64,000 nt of DNA from Spartobacteria bacterium (GCA_003167555.1 PMSN01000006.1:1-64000), one strand, 5' to 3'; shown: positions 16,598 through 25,017, numbered from the stretch's first letter. Notes: generated from the sequence alone by a model not told the origin. Numbers and translations: made by a program.

Positions 16598-18103
16598 ATG
16601 AAAACACACCTACAACTCCTCATCACTACATTCTTCACGGCTGCGCTTTTGTTTGCAGGCGCAGCGCTGGCCCAAACACCGAGTCCGAGCGGCGGCCCAC
16701 GGATGAAAGCCATTGTTTATCACAACTTTGGTTCACCCGATGTCCTTCAGCTTGAAGAGATCGAAAAGCCTGTTCCCAATGACAATCAAGTCCTGGTAAA
16801 AGTTCAGGCGGTTTCAGTTAATCCCTTCGACTGGCATTTCATGGAAGGCGTGCCCTACATCGCTCGGCTCCTGGCGTTCGGGCCCCTCAAACCAACGTCA
16901 CCACGGCTGGGCGCTGACTTTGCCGGAACGGTCGAAGCGGTCGGCAAGAACATCACCCAGTTCAAGCCAGGCGATGAAGTATTCGGCGGGAAAATCGGGG
17001 CCTACGCCGAGTATGTGGTTATCGCGGAGAAATTCCTGGCCACGAAGCCGGCCAATATCACGTTCGAGCAGGCGGGGTCTGTCCAAATTGCCGGGCTTAC
17101 CGCATTGCAGGGCCTTCGCGACAAGGGAAAGATTCAGCCCGGCCAGAAGGTTTTGATCAACGGCGCGTCGGGAGGCGTGGGCACGTTCGCGGTGCAAATC
17201 GCCAAGTCACTCGGCGCGCATGTGACGGGCGTGTGCAGTGGGAGGAACGTGGAATTGGTCCGCTCGCTCGGCGCCGATCAGGTCATTGATTACACCAAGG
17301 AAGATTTCACCAAGAGTGGGCAACGTTACGATGTGATTATCGACAACGTTGGGAACCACTCGCTCTCAGAATACAGGCGCGTTTTGAATCCCAACGGGAA
17401 ATACGTCTTGATCGGAGGCGGAGGAGTAAACGACAACCGCTGGACTGGTCCGATCGGTGTGGTCATCAAGACGTTGCTGTTGAAACCGTTCATCAGCCAG
17501 GAGATGAAGATGATGCTGGCGGACGTGAACAAAGAAGACCTGACTTTCCTGGCCGATCTCATGCAGTCGGGAAAAGTGACGCCGGTTATCGACAAGACTT
17601 ACCCGCTTAGTGAAATTCGTGAGGCTATCCGGTATGTGGAAACCGGGCGCGCTCGCGGCAAAGTCGCCGTTACCTTGAAAGATGCGAGCCAGACCTCCCT
17701 GGCCGGTGGCAATTCCGCAACGGCTTCTGGAAGCACGATCGGACCCGTTCTCGTTGTTTTTGTGCTTATCGGCGTCCCTCTTGCCGTGCTCATTTTGCCA
17801 GTTGTCGTCGCGTTCATTCTGAATGGTCGTTTTCGGCAGCGCAATCCAGACAAGCGGGGCTACAGATGGGGTTACTACTTTAGCGTCATGTCGTTCGTCG
17901 CCGGCCTTGTTCTTGGCGTCTTCCTAGAATGCGGCGCCATGGCCGTGATCGTCTGCGGTGTCGTTTACGCAGTCCTCGCCTGGTTCTTCGCCAAGCGTCA
18001 CCGCTGGGCTTGGGTCGCGCTCACGATTCTCAGCTTCAATCCGATAGCGTGGATCATCAATCTTATCTACCTATGGAGGCGTTGGGCGGAGGCCGCGACG
18101 TAA
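16598..18103 (+). CDS. MDR-family oxidoreductase with N-terminal signal sequence and C-terminal membrane domain (MDR-C)
   Basis: This 501-residue protein is the third MDR of the array. The N-terminus (LLITTFFTAALLFAGAALAQTPSP) looks like a cleavable signal peptide rather than the plain anchor of MDR-A/B. The MDR core (about residues 36-362) keeps the NGASGGVGTFAVQIAK Rossmann motif and the 'VIDYTKEDFTK' segment shared with the paralogs. A Thr/Ser linker then leads to about 120 residues with four hydrophobic helices. A putatively exported NAD(P)H enzyme is odd, because the periplasm lacks NADPH. Either the signal is an uncleaved anchor or the cofactor is different. Confidence 0.8.
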   Translation: MKTHLQLLITTFFTAALLFAGAALAQTPSPSGGPRMKAIVYHNFGSPDVLQLEEIEKPVPNDNQVLVKVQAVSVNPFDWHFMEGVPYIARLLAFGPLKPTSPRLGADFAGTVEAVGKNITQFKPGDEVFGGKIGAYAEYVVIAEKFLATKPANITFEQAGSVQIAGLTALQGLRDKGKIQPGQKVLINGASGGVGTFAVQIAKSLGAHVTGVCSGRNVELVRSLGADQVIDYTKEDFTKSGQRYDVIIDNVGNHSLSEYRRVLNPNGKYVLIGGGGVNDNRWTGPIGVVIKTLLLKPFISQEMKMMLADVNKEDLTFLADLMQSGKVTPVIDKTYPLSEIREAIRYVETGRARGKVAVTLKDASQTSLAGGNSATASGSTIGPVLVVFVLIGVPLAVLILPVVVAFILNGRFRQRNPDKRGYRWGYYFSVMSFVAGLVLGVFLECGAMAVIVCGVVYAVLAWFFAKRHRWAWVALTILSFNPIAWIINLIYLWRRWAEAAT

Positions 18104-18266
18104 AGGATGAAAGATGAAAGATGAAATGAGAGCCGCACTTGCCCTCGCCAAGCGTGGCTGATCTTTGATTCACTCATGCCATTCGTTCACCCTTCGGGCT
18201 TTCCGTCTATGTCACAGCTTGCCAGTCCATTCCATTCTCGTTAGGCGTCGGTCATACTCAAGTTCA

Positions 18267-18872
18267 ATGCGCACTTATCTTGGATCGGCAGGCATCTTCT
18301 GCGTTATGAGCGCTGCGTTCCTCCTCGAGCTTGCGACCAATGCGGTCGGAAATGATGCAGGGCTCCTTGACCTCGGTGCTCTCCCCGACAGCGGTCAGAT
18401 TCATCACGAATATTGGCGTCTGCTCACGGCCGGGTTCTTGCATTACGATCTTACACATATCGTGCTCAATACCCTCCTGTTGCTCTTGGTTGGACCCGTT
18501 GTAGAGCGCCGCGTCGGAACCGCGTGGCTCCTCGCCATTTTTCTGGGCGGATCGGTGGCGAGCTGCGCGGGGATTCTCGCGAAACATCTTCTCTGGCCTT
18601 CGCAGGGCGTCTCGCTCGGCGCGTCGGGCGGACTATTTGCCCTTCTGGGGACCGGGCTCGTGTTGGTCTTCACGCTTCCCTCACAAAGTCGCTTGGTTCG
18701 AATCCGGCTCATGGTCCCGCTCGTCGTGGGATTAGTCTACTCAGTGTTACCGCGCGTTGCTATGATTGGGCACATCGTCGGCTTGGTTGTCGGGACCGCA
18801 ATTGCGCTCGCGCTCCCTTTGGATGCGGTCTCGCCAATGGTCCCCGGTGCTCATGACTTGAGTTCCAGATGA
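18267..18872 (+). CDS. Rhomboid family intramembrane serine protease
   Basis: This 201-residue protein starts at ATG 18267; an upstream in-frame extension to 18165 has no membrane or family support. Helix 2 has EYWRLLTAGFLHYDLTHIVLNTLLL (WR, H, H...N). Helix 4 has GVSLGASGGLFALLG with nucleophile Ser120, and helix 6 has IGHIVGLVVG with His169, so the catalytic dyad is intact. It would cleave transmembrane substrates within the membrane. It is of the compact six-helix type. Confidence 0.85.
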   Translation: MRTYLGSAGIFCVMSAAFLLELATNAVGNDAGLLDLGALPDSGQIHHEYWRLLTAGFLHYDLTHIVLNTLLLLLVGPVVERRVGTAWLLAIFLGGSVASCAGILAKHLLWPSQGVSLGASGGLFALLGTGLVLVFTLPSQSRLVRIRLMVPLVVGLVYSVLPRVAMIGHIVGLVVGTAIALALPLDAVSPMVPGAHDLSSR

Positions 18873-18931
18873 GTGGCGTTCTTTCATCTCTGCGCAATCG
18901 CGTCGTTGATGTGCGCGCCGATAAAGCTTTT

Positions 18932-18991
18932 GGAGGGCGTCTGTGTCACCCACTGAATTTGATTAGCCCGCCGTCTCACCGGGACGGCTTA
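18932..18991. repeat. Palindromic dispersed repeat, type C copy 2
   Basis: The core GGAGGGCGTCTGTGTCA ... CCGTCTCACCGGGACGG ... TTACAAT matches the copy at 14501-14560, including the short flank (AATT..GGATTGA). It ends 14 bases before the carrier gene start at 19006 and so forms its 5' leader. Confidence 0.6.
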
Positions 18992-19005
18992 CAATTTTTG
19001 GATTG

Positions 19006-20322
19006 ATGAAAAAATTGCTGAGACAATCGTTCCACAAGCTTGTCGACGTAAAGCCGGACGAAATCCGCGCGATGTGGCTTGGATTCGCTTTCCATTTTCT
19101 CATCCTGACCGGTTACTACATCCTCCGGCCGATTCGCGACAGCATCGCCGCCGGCAATCGCTTGGAAACGTTGCCCTGGATGTTCGGCGCCACCCTCGTC
19201 GCGATGTTGATCGCGAATGTTCTTTTCGCCGCCATCGTCGCGCGCATGTCGCGGCGAAAATTCATTCCGCTGGCCTACGCATTTTTCATTTTCAATCTCG
19301 CGCTTTTCTTCGTCCTGATGCGGACCGGTTCGCCGGAGCAGCAAGTCTGGATTGGACGGGCGCTCTACGTCTGGGTCAGCGTCTTCAATTTGTTCAACAC
19401 CGCGATTTTCTGGGCGTTCATGACGGATCTGTTCACGGTCGAACAGGGAAAACGACTCTATGGCTTCATCGCCGTAGGCGGATCGCTCGGAGGGATTCTG
19501 GGGCCATTCATCACGGCGCGCTATGTCCGCGATGTCGGGCCGGCGAATCTGCTGGCGATTTCCGCTGTCATGTTCGCGATCGCCGGAGCGCTGGTTCGAC
19601 TCTTTCCGAACAATTTCACGGAGCGAAACAAACCGGATCGGGGCGGCGAAGAACCGATCGGTGGATCGATTTGGTCAGGCGTCACCCATATCGTTCGATC
19701 ACCTTACCTTCTCGGGCTCGCCGCCTCGATGCTTCTTTACACGAGCACCTCGACCTGGGCCTACTTTCAACAATCCGACCTGACGCGCTCCGCATTAGCC
19801 GACAGCGGCGCGCGCACCGTTTTTCTGGCGCACCTGGACATTTGGGTTAACTCCATCACCGTCGTCATTCAGATTTTCCTTACCGGACGATTGCTCAAGT
19901 GGTTCGGGGTCGGATTTACGCTCGTCGCGCTGCCTATCATCAGCATGATTGGTTTCGCCGCCATGGGCGTGGCCACGAGCCTGGCCTTGCTCGCTGTCTT
20001 TCAAGTCGCGCGCCGGGTGGCCGCCTACGCGCTGATGCGGCCTTCGCGCGAGATCTTGTTCACGGTCTTGCGCCGCGAAGACAAGTACAAGGTCAAAAGC
20101 GTTACCGATACTCTCGGTTACCGGGCCGGCGACCAACTGGGCGCGTGGTCCTACGGCGGTCTGCACACGCTGGGCCTGGACCTCTCCAGCATCAGCTTTG
20201 TCGCCGTTCCTGTGATAGCTGGATGGTGCGCCCTCTGTCTCTGGTTGGGCCGCCGCCAGGTCGCGCTTGCTGGCGCACCCGCGAAACAAGATGCGCCGGC
20301 CCCTGACGCGCAGCGCTCCTAG
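19006..20322 (+). CDS. MFS-like / nucleotide-carrier-like membrane transporter
   Basis: This 438-residue protein has about twelve hydrophobic helices. The N-terminal KPDEIRAMWLGFAFHFLILTGYYILRPIRDSIA is typical of Verrucomicrobial and proteobacterial MFS proteins distantly related to the TlcA/Npt ADP/ATP carriers. Between the halves is the conserved LFTVEQGKRLYGFIAVGGSLGGILGP. The soluble loop LFTVLRREDKYKVKSVTDTLGYRAGDQLGAW before the last helices is also diagnostic. The substrate is unknown. Broken copies of this gene occur at 27162-27287 and 28780-29994. Confidence 0.8.
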   Translation: MKKLLRQSFHKLVDVKPDEIRAMWLGFAFHFLILTGYYILRPIRDSIAAGNRLETLPWMFGATLVAMLIANVLFAAIVARMSRRKFIPLAYAFFIFNLALFFVLMRTGSPEQQVWIGRALYVWVSVFNLFNTAIFWAFMTDLFTVEQGKRLYGFIAVGGSLGGILGPFITARYVRDVGPANLLAISAVMFAIAGALVRLFPNNFTERNKPDRGGEEPIGGSIWSGVTHIVRSPYLLGLAASMLLYTSTSTWAYFQQSDLTRSALADSGARTVFLAHLDIWVNSITVVIQIFLTGRLLKWFGVGFTLVALPIISMIGFAAMGVATSLALLAVFQVARRVAAYALMRPSREILFTVLRREDKYKVKSVTDTLGYRAGDQLGAWSYGGLHTLGLDLSSISFVAVPVIAGWCALCLWLGRRQVALAGAPAKQDAPAPDAQRS

Positions 20323-20360
20323 CGCTCCTAGCGCGAGTAGCGAGAGGAAAAATCTTGTTT

Positions 20361-20420
20361 GTAGGGCGACCGCTCCGGTTGCCGGGGCTAAATGGCGGCA
20401 GGCGACGCGCCTGCCCTACA
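20361..20420. repeat. Palindromic dispersed repeat, type B copy 1
   Basis: The element starts GTAGGGCGACCGCTCCGGTT and ends CGCGCCTGCCCTACA; the ends are reverse complements (GTAGGGC/GCCCTAC). A near-identical copy is at 29609-29670. The upstream flank GCGAGAGGAA.AATCTT is also shared, so more than the palindrome was copied. Confidence 0.7.
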
Positions 20421-20460
20421 ATTCTTCCGCCGCCGCAATAATGCGGGAGAGCCGCAATTC

Positions 20461-20643
20461 TTAATCTTTCTCTTCCTGAAGCATGGACTTCAGCTGGTCC
20501 CGCAGCTCCGGGGAATTTTCGTGGCCGTGCGCGGACACGGCATGCTGGACCGCCGCCTCGAGCACTTCCTCTTCTGTGCCAGAAATTTTCAATGTGCAGT
20601 TCTTCTCGCTCGGATAATTTCGGCAGTCGATCGATTTTCTCAT
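20461..20643 (-). CDS. DUF1059 domain protein
   Basis: This is a 60-residue protein. The sequence MRKSIDCRNYPSEKNCTLKI, followed by SGTEEEVLEAAVQHAVSAHGH, matches the small DUF1059 family: Cys at positions 7 and 16 and the 'A..HA...HG' motif. Its function is unknown. It is probably cytosolic and monocistronic, transcribed away from korA and convergent with the carrier gene. Confidence 0.75.
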   Translation of the reverse strand: MRKSIDCRNYPSEKNCTLKISGTEEEVLEAAVQHAVSAHGHENSPELRDQLKSMLQEEKD

Positions 20644-20789
20644 GATGCGAATCTATGCCGACCTCCTCTGCAAATAAAGATCATTGAGGGGTCCGACCTC
20701 CGACCTCTGTCTCCTGCCCTTGGGAGAATTTAACGGCGCTTGAGCTTGCTTAACTCGGTCCGCCCGGCAAATTGTGCCGTCAACAGAAG

Positions 20790-22601
20790 ATGGCCCAACT
20801 TACCAAAATAGATTTCGCGGTCGGCATTGGCGGCGAGAACGGCCAGGGCATCGCCTCCACGGGGGATATTCTCGCTCGCATCTTCGCGCGCCGCGGGCTC
20901 TATCTCAATGCCTATAACGCCTACCAGTCGATCATCCGGGGCGGACATACCTTCCTCACCATTCGGGCGAGCGATGCGCCCGTGCGCAACATGGGTGACA
21001 AGATCGACGTCTTCATCCCGCTCAATCAGGACACGATGGACCGCCACCTGCATTTGTTGAAGTCCGGCGCGTGCGCCATCTACGACAACGAGAAAATCAC
21101 GCCGGGACATGCGGCCGACGGAGTGCAGCTTTGCCCGATGCCAATGAAGGAATTGACTCAGGGCAACAAGCTGGCGATCAACACGGCCGCGCTCGGCGCC
21201 ACCCTTCAGTTGCTCGGCATTGAATCGGAGCCGCTCGAATCGGTCGTTACGCGACAGTTCAAGAAGAAAGGCGATGCAGTCGTGGCCCAGAATATTACGA
21301 TCGCGCGGGCCGGCTACGATTATGCGGCGCAGAACTTCAAGCCGTTTCCGTGGAAGACACCGGTGGGACCGAAGCCGCTGGGCGTTATCACCGGCAACCA
21401 GGCCACCGCGATGGGCGGCGCGGCGGCGGGCGTGAAATTTTACGCGGCTTATCCGATGAGCCCGGCCACCGGCGTGCTGATGTGGATGGCAGCCCACGCG
21501 CGCCAACTCGGCATCATGGTGCGGCAAGTCGAGGACGAGATCGGCGTGATGAACATGGTCATCGGCGCGGCCCACACCGGTTGCCGCGCGATGTGCGCGA
21601 CCAGCGGCGGCGGCTTTGCCTTGATGTCGGAAGCCATTGGCATGGCAGGTATGATCGAAACGCCGGTCGTCTGCATCGATGTCCAGCGCGCCGGACCGGC
21701 CACGGGTGTGCCGACCAAGACCGAGCAAGGCGACCTCTGGCAGGTGCTCGGCGCCGGCCAGGGCGATTATCCCCGTCTGGTCGTGGCTCCGTCGAGTCAG
21801 CTCGATTTATTCCGGACGATCCCGGAGCTGTTCAACCTCTGCGACAAATACCAGTGCCCGGGCCTGGTCCTCGCCGACCTGCTCATCTCCGAAGGGACTA
21901 CGAGCGTTGATCCGGACGAGCTGGACTTCAACGTGAAGATCGATCGTGGCGAATTGATTCTGCCTAACGGCAACACAGAGGGCGCGAACCCCGCCAGTGG
22001 TTACAACGACAAGGCCTACCTGCGTTTCAAGAATACCGAGAGCGGCATCTCCCCGCGCGCGGTGCCCGGCGTTCCCGGTCACATCTTCACCGCCGCCACG
22101 GACGAGCATGACGAAGACGGCACGATCATCAGCGATGAATTCACCAACCCGCACAAGCGCCGGATGATGGTCGAGAAACGCGGCCGCAAAATGCAGGCTG
22201 CGATCAACGACGTCGCCCCGCCAAAACTTTTCGGTCCCGAGCACGCTGCCGTCACCCTGGTCGGCTGGGGTTCGACCGAGGGCGTGATTCGCGAAGCCGT
22301 CGAGAAACTCGCCGGCGAAGAAGGCATCGTGGCCAACCAGCTTCAGATCAGGTGGATCGTTCCATTCCACGCCGCTGAGATCAGCCGGATCCTTTGGCAG
22401 AAGAATGTCATTGTGGTTGAGAACACTTACAGCGGCCAGTTCGCCCGATATCTTCGGAGCGAGACCGGCTTCGACGCGCAAGGTCACATCCGCAAGTACG
22501 ACGGCGAACCATTCATGCCCCATCACATTGTCGAAGCCGTGAAGGATCAATTAGCCGGAAAGACTCGCCTCTCCGTGCCGGTGCATGAGGTGTTGGCATG
22601 A
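20790..22601 (+). CDS. korA: 2-oxoacid:ferredoxin oxidoreductase, fused gamma-alpha subunit
   Basis: This 603-residue subunit belongs to a CoA-dependent 2-oxoacid (most likely 2-oxoglutarate) ferredoxin oxidoreductase. The N-terminal gamma domain (about 5-185) has GGENGQGIASTGDILARIFA and RGGHTFLTIR. A linker follows, then the alpha pyrimidine-binding domain from about 200 (GNQATAMGGAAAGVKFYAAYPMSPATGVL) and the C-terminal domain (VTLVGWGSTEGVIREAVEKL). ATG 20790 was taken instead of an upstream TTG, which has no support. It is followed by the beta subunit 48 bases downstream. The enzyme links the TCA cycle to ferredoxin. Confidence 0.9.
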   Translation: MAQLTKIDFAVGIGGENGQGIASTGDILARIFARRGLYLNAYNAYQSIIRGGHTFLTIRASDAPVRNMGDKIDVFIPLNQDTMDRHLHLLKSGACAIYDNEKITPGHAADGVQLCPMPMKELTQGNKLAINTAALGATLQLLGIESEPLESVVTRQFKKKGDAVVAQNITIARAGYDYAAQNFKPFPWKTPVGPKPLGVITGNQATAMGGAAAGVKFYAAYPMSPATGVLMWMAAHARQLGIMVRQVEDEIGVMNMVIGAAHTGCRAMCATSGGGFALMSEAIGMAGMIETPVVCIDVQRAGPATGVPTKTEQGDLWQVLGAGQGDYPRLVVAPSSQLDLFRTIPELFNLCDKYQCPGLVLADLLISEGTTSVDPDELDFNVKIDRGELILPNGNTEGANPASGYNDKAYLRFKNTESGISPRAVPGVPGHIFTAATDEHDEDGTIISDEFTNPHKRRMMVEKRGRKMQAAINDVAPPKLFGPEHAAVTLVGWGSTEGVIREAVEKLAGEEGIVANQLQIRWIVPFHAAEISRILWQKNVIVVENTYSGQFARYLRSETGFDAQGHIRKYDGEPFMPHHIVEAVKDQLAGKTRLSVPVHEVLA

Positions 22602-22649
22602 GCATCCAACTTCTGACCTCCGACTTCCGATCTCCGACCTCCGACTAAT
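22602..22649. repeat. Polypyrimidine CCGACCTC-type short repeat
   Basis: TCTGACCTCCGACTTCCGAT and CTCCGACCTCCGACT form tandem 7-8-base units in the gap between korA and korB. The same phrase appears at about 20693-20710, 27149-27162 and 29878-29925. Confidence 0.5.
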
Positions 22650-23573
22650 ATGAGCGCAACAGTTGAACCTGTAGTTACTCCAACCACTGAGCCTGGTCAG
22701 TTAACCAAGGACACCTACCGGGGTCGGATCCATCCCGATTGGTGTCCCGGCTGCGGCGATTTCTCCGTGCTCGCCGCGCTCCAGACCGCGATGTTCGAGC
22801 TGGGCCTCCAGCCGCATCAAGTCTGCGTCGTCAGCGGCATCGGCTGCTCCTCGAACCTGCCGGGCTACGTCAACACCTACGGCATGCACACGCTCCACGG
22901 CCGTTCCCTTGCCGTCGCCACCGGCGTCAAGCTCGGCAACCACGAATTGAAAGTCATCTGCACCGGGGGCGATGGCGATGGTTTCGGCATAGGCGGCAAC
23001 CATTTCGTCCACACCATGCGCCGCAACGTCGACCTGACCTACATCGTCATGGACAACCAGATTTACGGCCTGACGACCGGCCAATGCTCACCCACCAGCG
23101 TCAAGGGCATGAAGACCAAGAGCACGCCGCACGGCAGCGTCGAGAACCCGATCAACCCGATCCCGATGGCCATTGTTTGTGGCGCGACCTACGTGGCCCG
23201 CGCTTACAGCGGCAAACAGAAACACATGGTCGAAATGTTTAAGGGCGCCATTCAGCACAAGGGCTTCGCGCTAGTGGACGTGTTCAGCCCCTGCGTCACC
23301 TACAACAAGGACAACACCTACCAGTGGTTCAACCCGCGCATAAAAATCCTGGAGGAACAGGGCCACGACCCGACCGATTTGCACAAAGCGATCGACCGCG
23401 GCTACCAATGGGGCGAAGAAATTCCCATCGGCCTCTTCTGGCGCCGCACCGATTTAGAGACCCTGGAAGAACAAGAGCCCGTCCTCCACACCGGCGAAGG
23501 CCCGCTCGCCTTCCGCAGCAACCTCGGCATCCCTTCCGAGCAGGCGAAAGCGTTGATCAACGAGTTGCTATGA
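22650..23573 (+). CDS. korB: 2-oxoacid:ferredoxin oxidoreductase beta subunit
   Basis: This 307-residue TPP-binding subunit has the Cys pair of the WCPGCGD motif near residues 32-35, SGIGCSSNLPGY, and the TPP/Mg motif CTGGDGDGFGIGGNHF...MDNQIYGLTTGQ. It pairs with the alpha subunit upstream. The last 80 or so codons are repeated at 24767-25017 with mostly synonymous differences. The Fic/HTH module lies between this stop and that repeat, so this 3' end may be the replaced or the original one. Confidence 0.92.
   Translation: MSATVEPVVTPTTEPGQLTKDTYRGRIHPDWCPGCGDFSVLAALQTAMFELGLQPHQVCVVSGIGCSSNLPGYVNTYGMHTLHGRSLAVATGVKLGNHELKVICTGGDGDGFGIGGNHFVHTMRRNVDLTYIVMDNQIYGLTTGQCSPTSVKGMKTKSTPHGSVENPINPIPMAIVCGATYVARAYSGKQKHMVEMFKGAIQHKGFALVDVFSPCVTYNKDNTYQWFNPRIKILEEQGHDPTDLHKAIDRGYQWGEEIPIGLFWRRTDLETLEEQEPVLHTGEGPLAFRSNLGIPSEQAKALINELL
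23325..23573 (+). repeat. korB 3'-end direct repeat, copy 1 (in the intact gene)
   Basis: This 249-base segment is repeated in direct orientation at 24767-25017, flanking the mobile mystery module. The differences are mainly third-codon changes (for example CAA/CAG, ATC/ATT, TTG/CTG), with one Glu/Asp substitution near the C-terminus. Confidence 0.85.
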
Positions 23574-23635
23574 TTTAGGCAACTCCGTCTTTTACCCAGT
23601 TGCGGGAACGTTAGCCGTCTCCCCACCTGCCTCGA

Positions 23636-24235
23636 CTATTCTCGGCCGAACTTCAATAACGGGCCGTAGTCACCGTCGTCCGCGCTTTTCAAAGCGGCCA
23701 AGTAATGCGCCCGTGCGTCTTTTTGTGAAACGAGGTTTGCTCCACCCCAAGTGAAGATAGGTTTGCCTAGGGTGCGCGCGAAAACATCGGTTGCCAGCCG
23801 GGCATGGCGCCCGTTGCCGTTTGGAAAGAGATGAATTGTCACCAGTCGATGATGAAAGCGCATAGCTGCTTCGTCTGGTTCGAAGGTATTATTTTCTCGC
23901 CAATACCGCACATCATCGAGCAACTGCCGTAGCTCCGTTCGGATTTTGTAAAAGGAAACTCCCATATTTTTGTCCGTAGTCCTAGTCTTTCCCGCCCAGC
24001 GCCAAGTGTGATCGAACATCCGGCGATGCAGTTCAAAGAGGTAATCTTCTGTTAGGGGATCCGTGCGTTTTAGCACCCTATCTGATAGAGCCCAGTTCGC
24101 GGCGCTTAGAATGTTTTCCTCTTCCCATTCGTTTAGCTCGCCTTGCGTCTTCAGTTGCGGGATTAACGCCTCTGCTTCCGCTGCGTCAATTGGAGTTTGT
24201 CCTGGCGGGTATTCAAAAATCATCAGTCCTGCCAA
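23636..24235 (-). CDS. Fic-domain protein, mobile mystery protein B
   Basis: This 199-residue protein would be a Fic AMP-transferase-like enzyme. The Fic core is HLFPNGNGRHARL (catalytic His, Phe and the anion-loop NGNGR), with Leu in place of the usual Pro after His. The flap region and the N-terminal block LTEDYLFELHRRMFDHTWRWAGKTRTTDKNMGV are also family-typical. Such proteins occur next to mobile mystery protein A on mobile elements, as here, where the two genes overlap by 13 bases. The module is probably toxin/regulator-like; the target is unknown. Confidence 0.85.
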   Translation of the reverse strand: MAGLMIFEYPPGQTPIDAAEAEALIPQLKTQGELNEWEEENILSAANWALSDRVLKRTDPLTEDYLFELHRRMFDHTWRWAGKTRTTDKNMGVSFYKIRTELRQLLDDVRYWRENNTFEPDEAAMRFHHRLVTIHLFPNGNGRHARLATDVFARTLGKPIFTWGGANLVSQKDARAHYLAALKSADDGDYGPLLKFGRE

Positions 24236-24681
24236 AGGGAGGGCTTAGGTGAATCTGCCAGCTGTTCTGCTATTTCATTTATCCGATTCTCCGACGTATG
24301 GGTCCCCTGGCTTTCAAGCAACATCGTGTGCGCCACAGGTGCCATTGTTTTACGTGCGCGCTTTTTGGCTTGTTGCTTAATCATCGCATCCAGCGATCCA
24401 CTTTTTGGAACTAACGCGTAGACAAGTTCGCAGTCGATTGCGTTGGCCGCCTTTCGCAGCGTTTTGAGTGTGATTGCTTCTGCGGCTTCGCTCTTTTCAA
24501 GGCTCTCGAAAGCCTGGGTGGTAAAACGAAGCTTGCGGGCTGGGTAACGGGCGGGCATCCCAAGGGCCAACCGTATTGAGCGAAGCCAACCTCCACCAGG
24601 CGGTACAGGGTGGGTGCCTTTGAAGGGCTCAAGTGCGTCAGTCAATCTACGCAGTAAAATTTTCCTAAATGCAGGTTTCAT
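24223..24681 (-). CDS. HTH-type regulator, mobile mystery protein A
   Basis: This 152-residue protein starts at MKPAFRKILLRRLTDAL (ATG 24681); upstream codons to 24714 lie in the promoter region. An Xre-like HTH is suggested by GGGWLRSIRLALGMPARYPARKLRFTTQAFESLEKSEAAEAITLKTLRKAANAIDCELVYALVP: DNA-binding repressor fold followed by the 'xxxL.K.A.A.g..l.Y.LVP' motif typical of the family. It precedes the Fic gene, so an autoregulated antitoxin-like role is plausible. That role is inference. Confidence 0.85.
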   Translation of the reverse strand: MKPAFRKILLRRLTDALEPFKGTHPVPPGGGWLRSIRLALGMPARYPARKLRFTTQAFESLEKSEAAEAITLKTLRKAANAIDCELVYALVPKSGSLDAMIKQQAKKRARKTMAPVAHTMLLESQGTHTSENRINEIAEQLADSPKPSLWQD

Positions 24682-24684
24682 AGT

Positions 24685-24747
24685 TATATCTTGGTTTGTC
24701 GAGTGAGTTACCAATGTATATCTTGGTAAAATAAGTCAATAACCAAG
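24685..24747. promoter_or_regulatory. Direct repeats TATATCTTGGT, candidate operator of the Fic/HTH module
   Basis: TATATCTTGGT occurs at 24685-24695 and 24717-24727, 32 bases apart (about three helical turns). An inverted AACCAAG lies at 24741-24747. They surround the mobile mystery A start, where an HTH autoregulator would bind. Binding is inferred from position only. Confidence 0.45.
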
Positions 24748-24766
24748 TGATACGCTGGAATGACAA

Positions 24767-25017
24767 TGTTTCAACCCGCGTGTATAAATCCTCGAGGAAC
24801 AAGGCCACACGACCCAACCGATTTGCACAAAGCGATCGACCGCGGCTACCAGTGGGGCGAAGAAATCCCCATTGGCCTCTTCTGGCGCCGCACCGATTTA
24901 GAGACGCTGGAAGAACAAGAGCCCGTCCTCCACACCGGCGAAGGTCCGCTCGCTTTTCGCAGCAACCTCGGCATCCCGTCAGATCAGGCAAAGGCGCTGA
25001 TTAACGAGTTGCTATAG
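24767..25017 (+). pseudogene. Second copy of the korB 3' end
   Basis: The segment reads as korB C-terminus from FNPR to the stop (DPTDLHKAIDRGYQWGEEIP ... AKALINELL) but has no start region or TPP domain. One extra base near 24809 breaks the frame upstream. Differences from the intact gene are nearly all silent, which indicates an allele from a related strain rather than decay of a local duplicate. It marks the far edge of the inserted Fic/HTH module. Confidence 0.8.

Noticed and set aside
23325-25017. Two complete korB genes
   Set aside because: The second copy starts only at the last 80 codons and contains no TPP domain, so it is a 3'-end repeat, not a gene.
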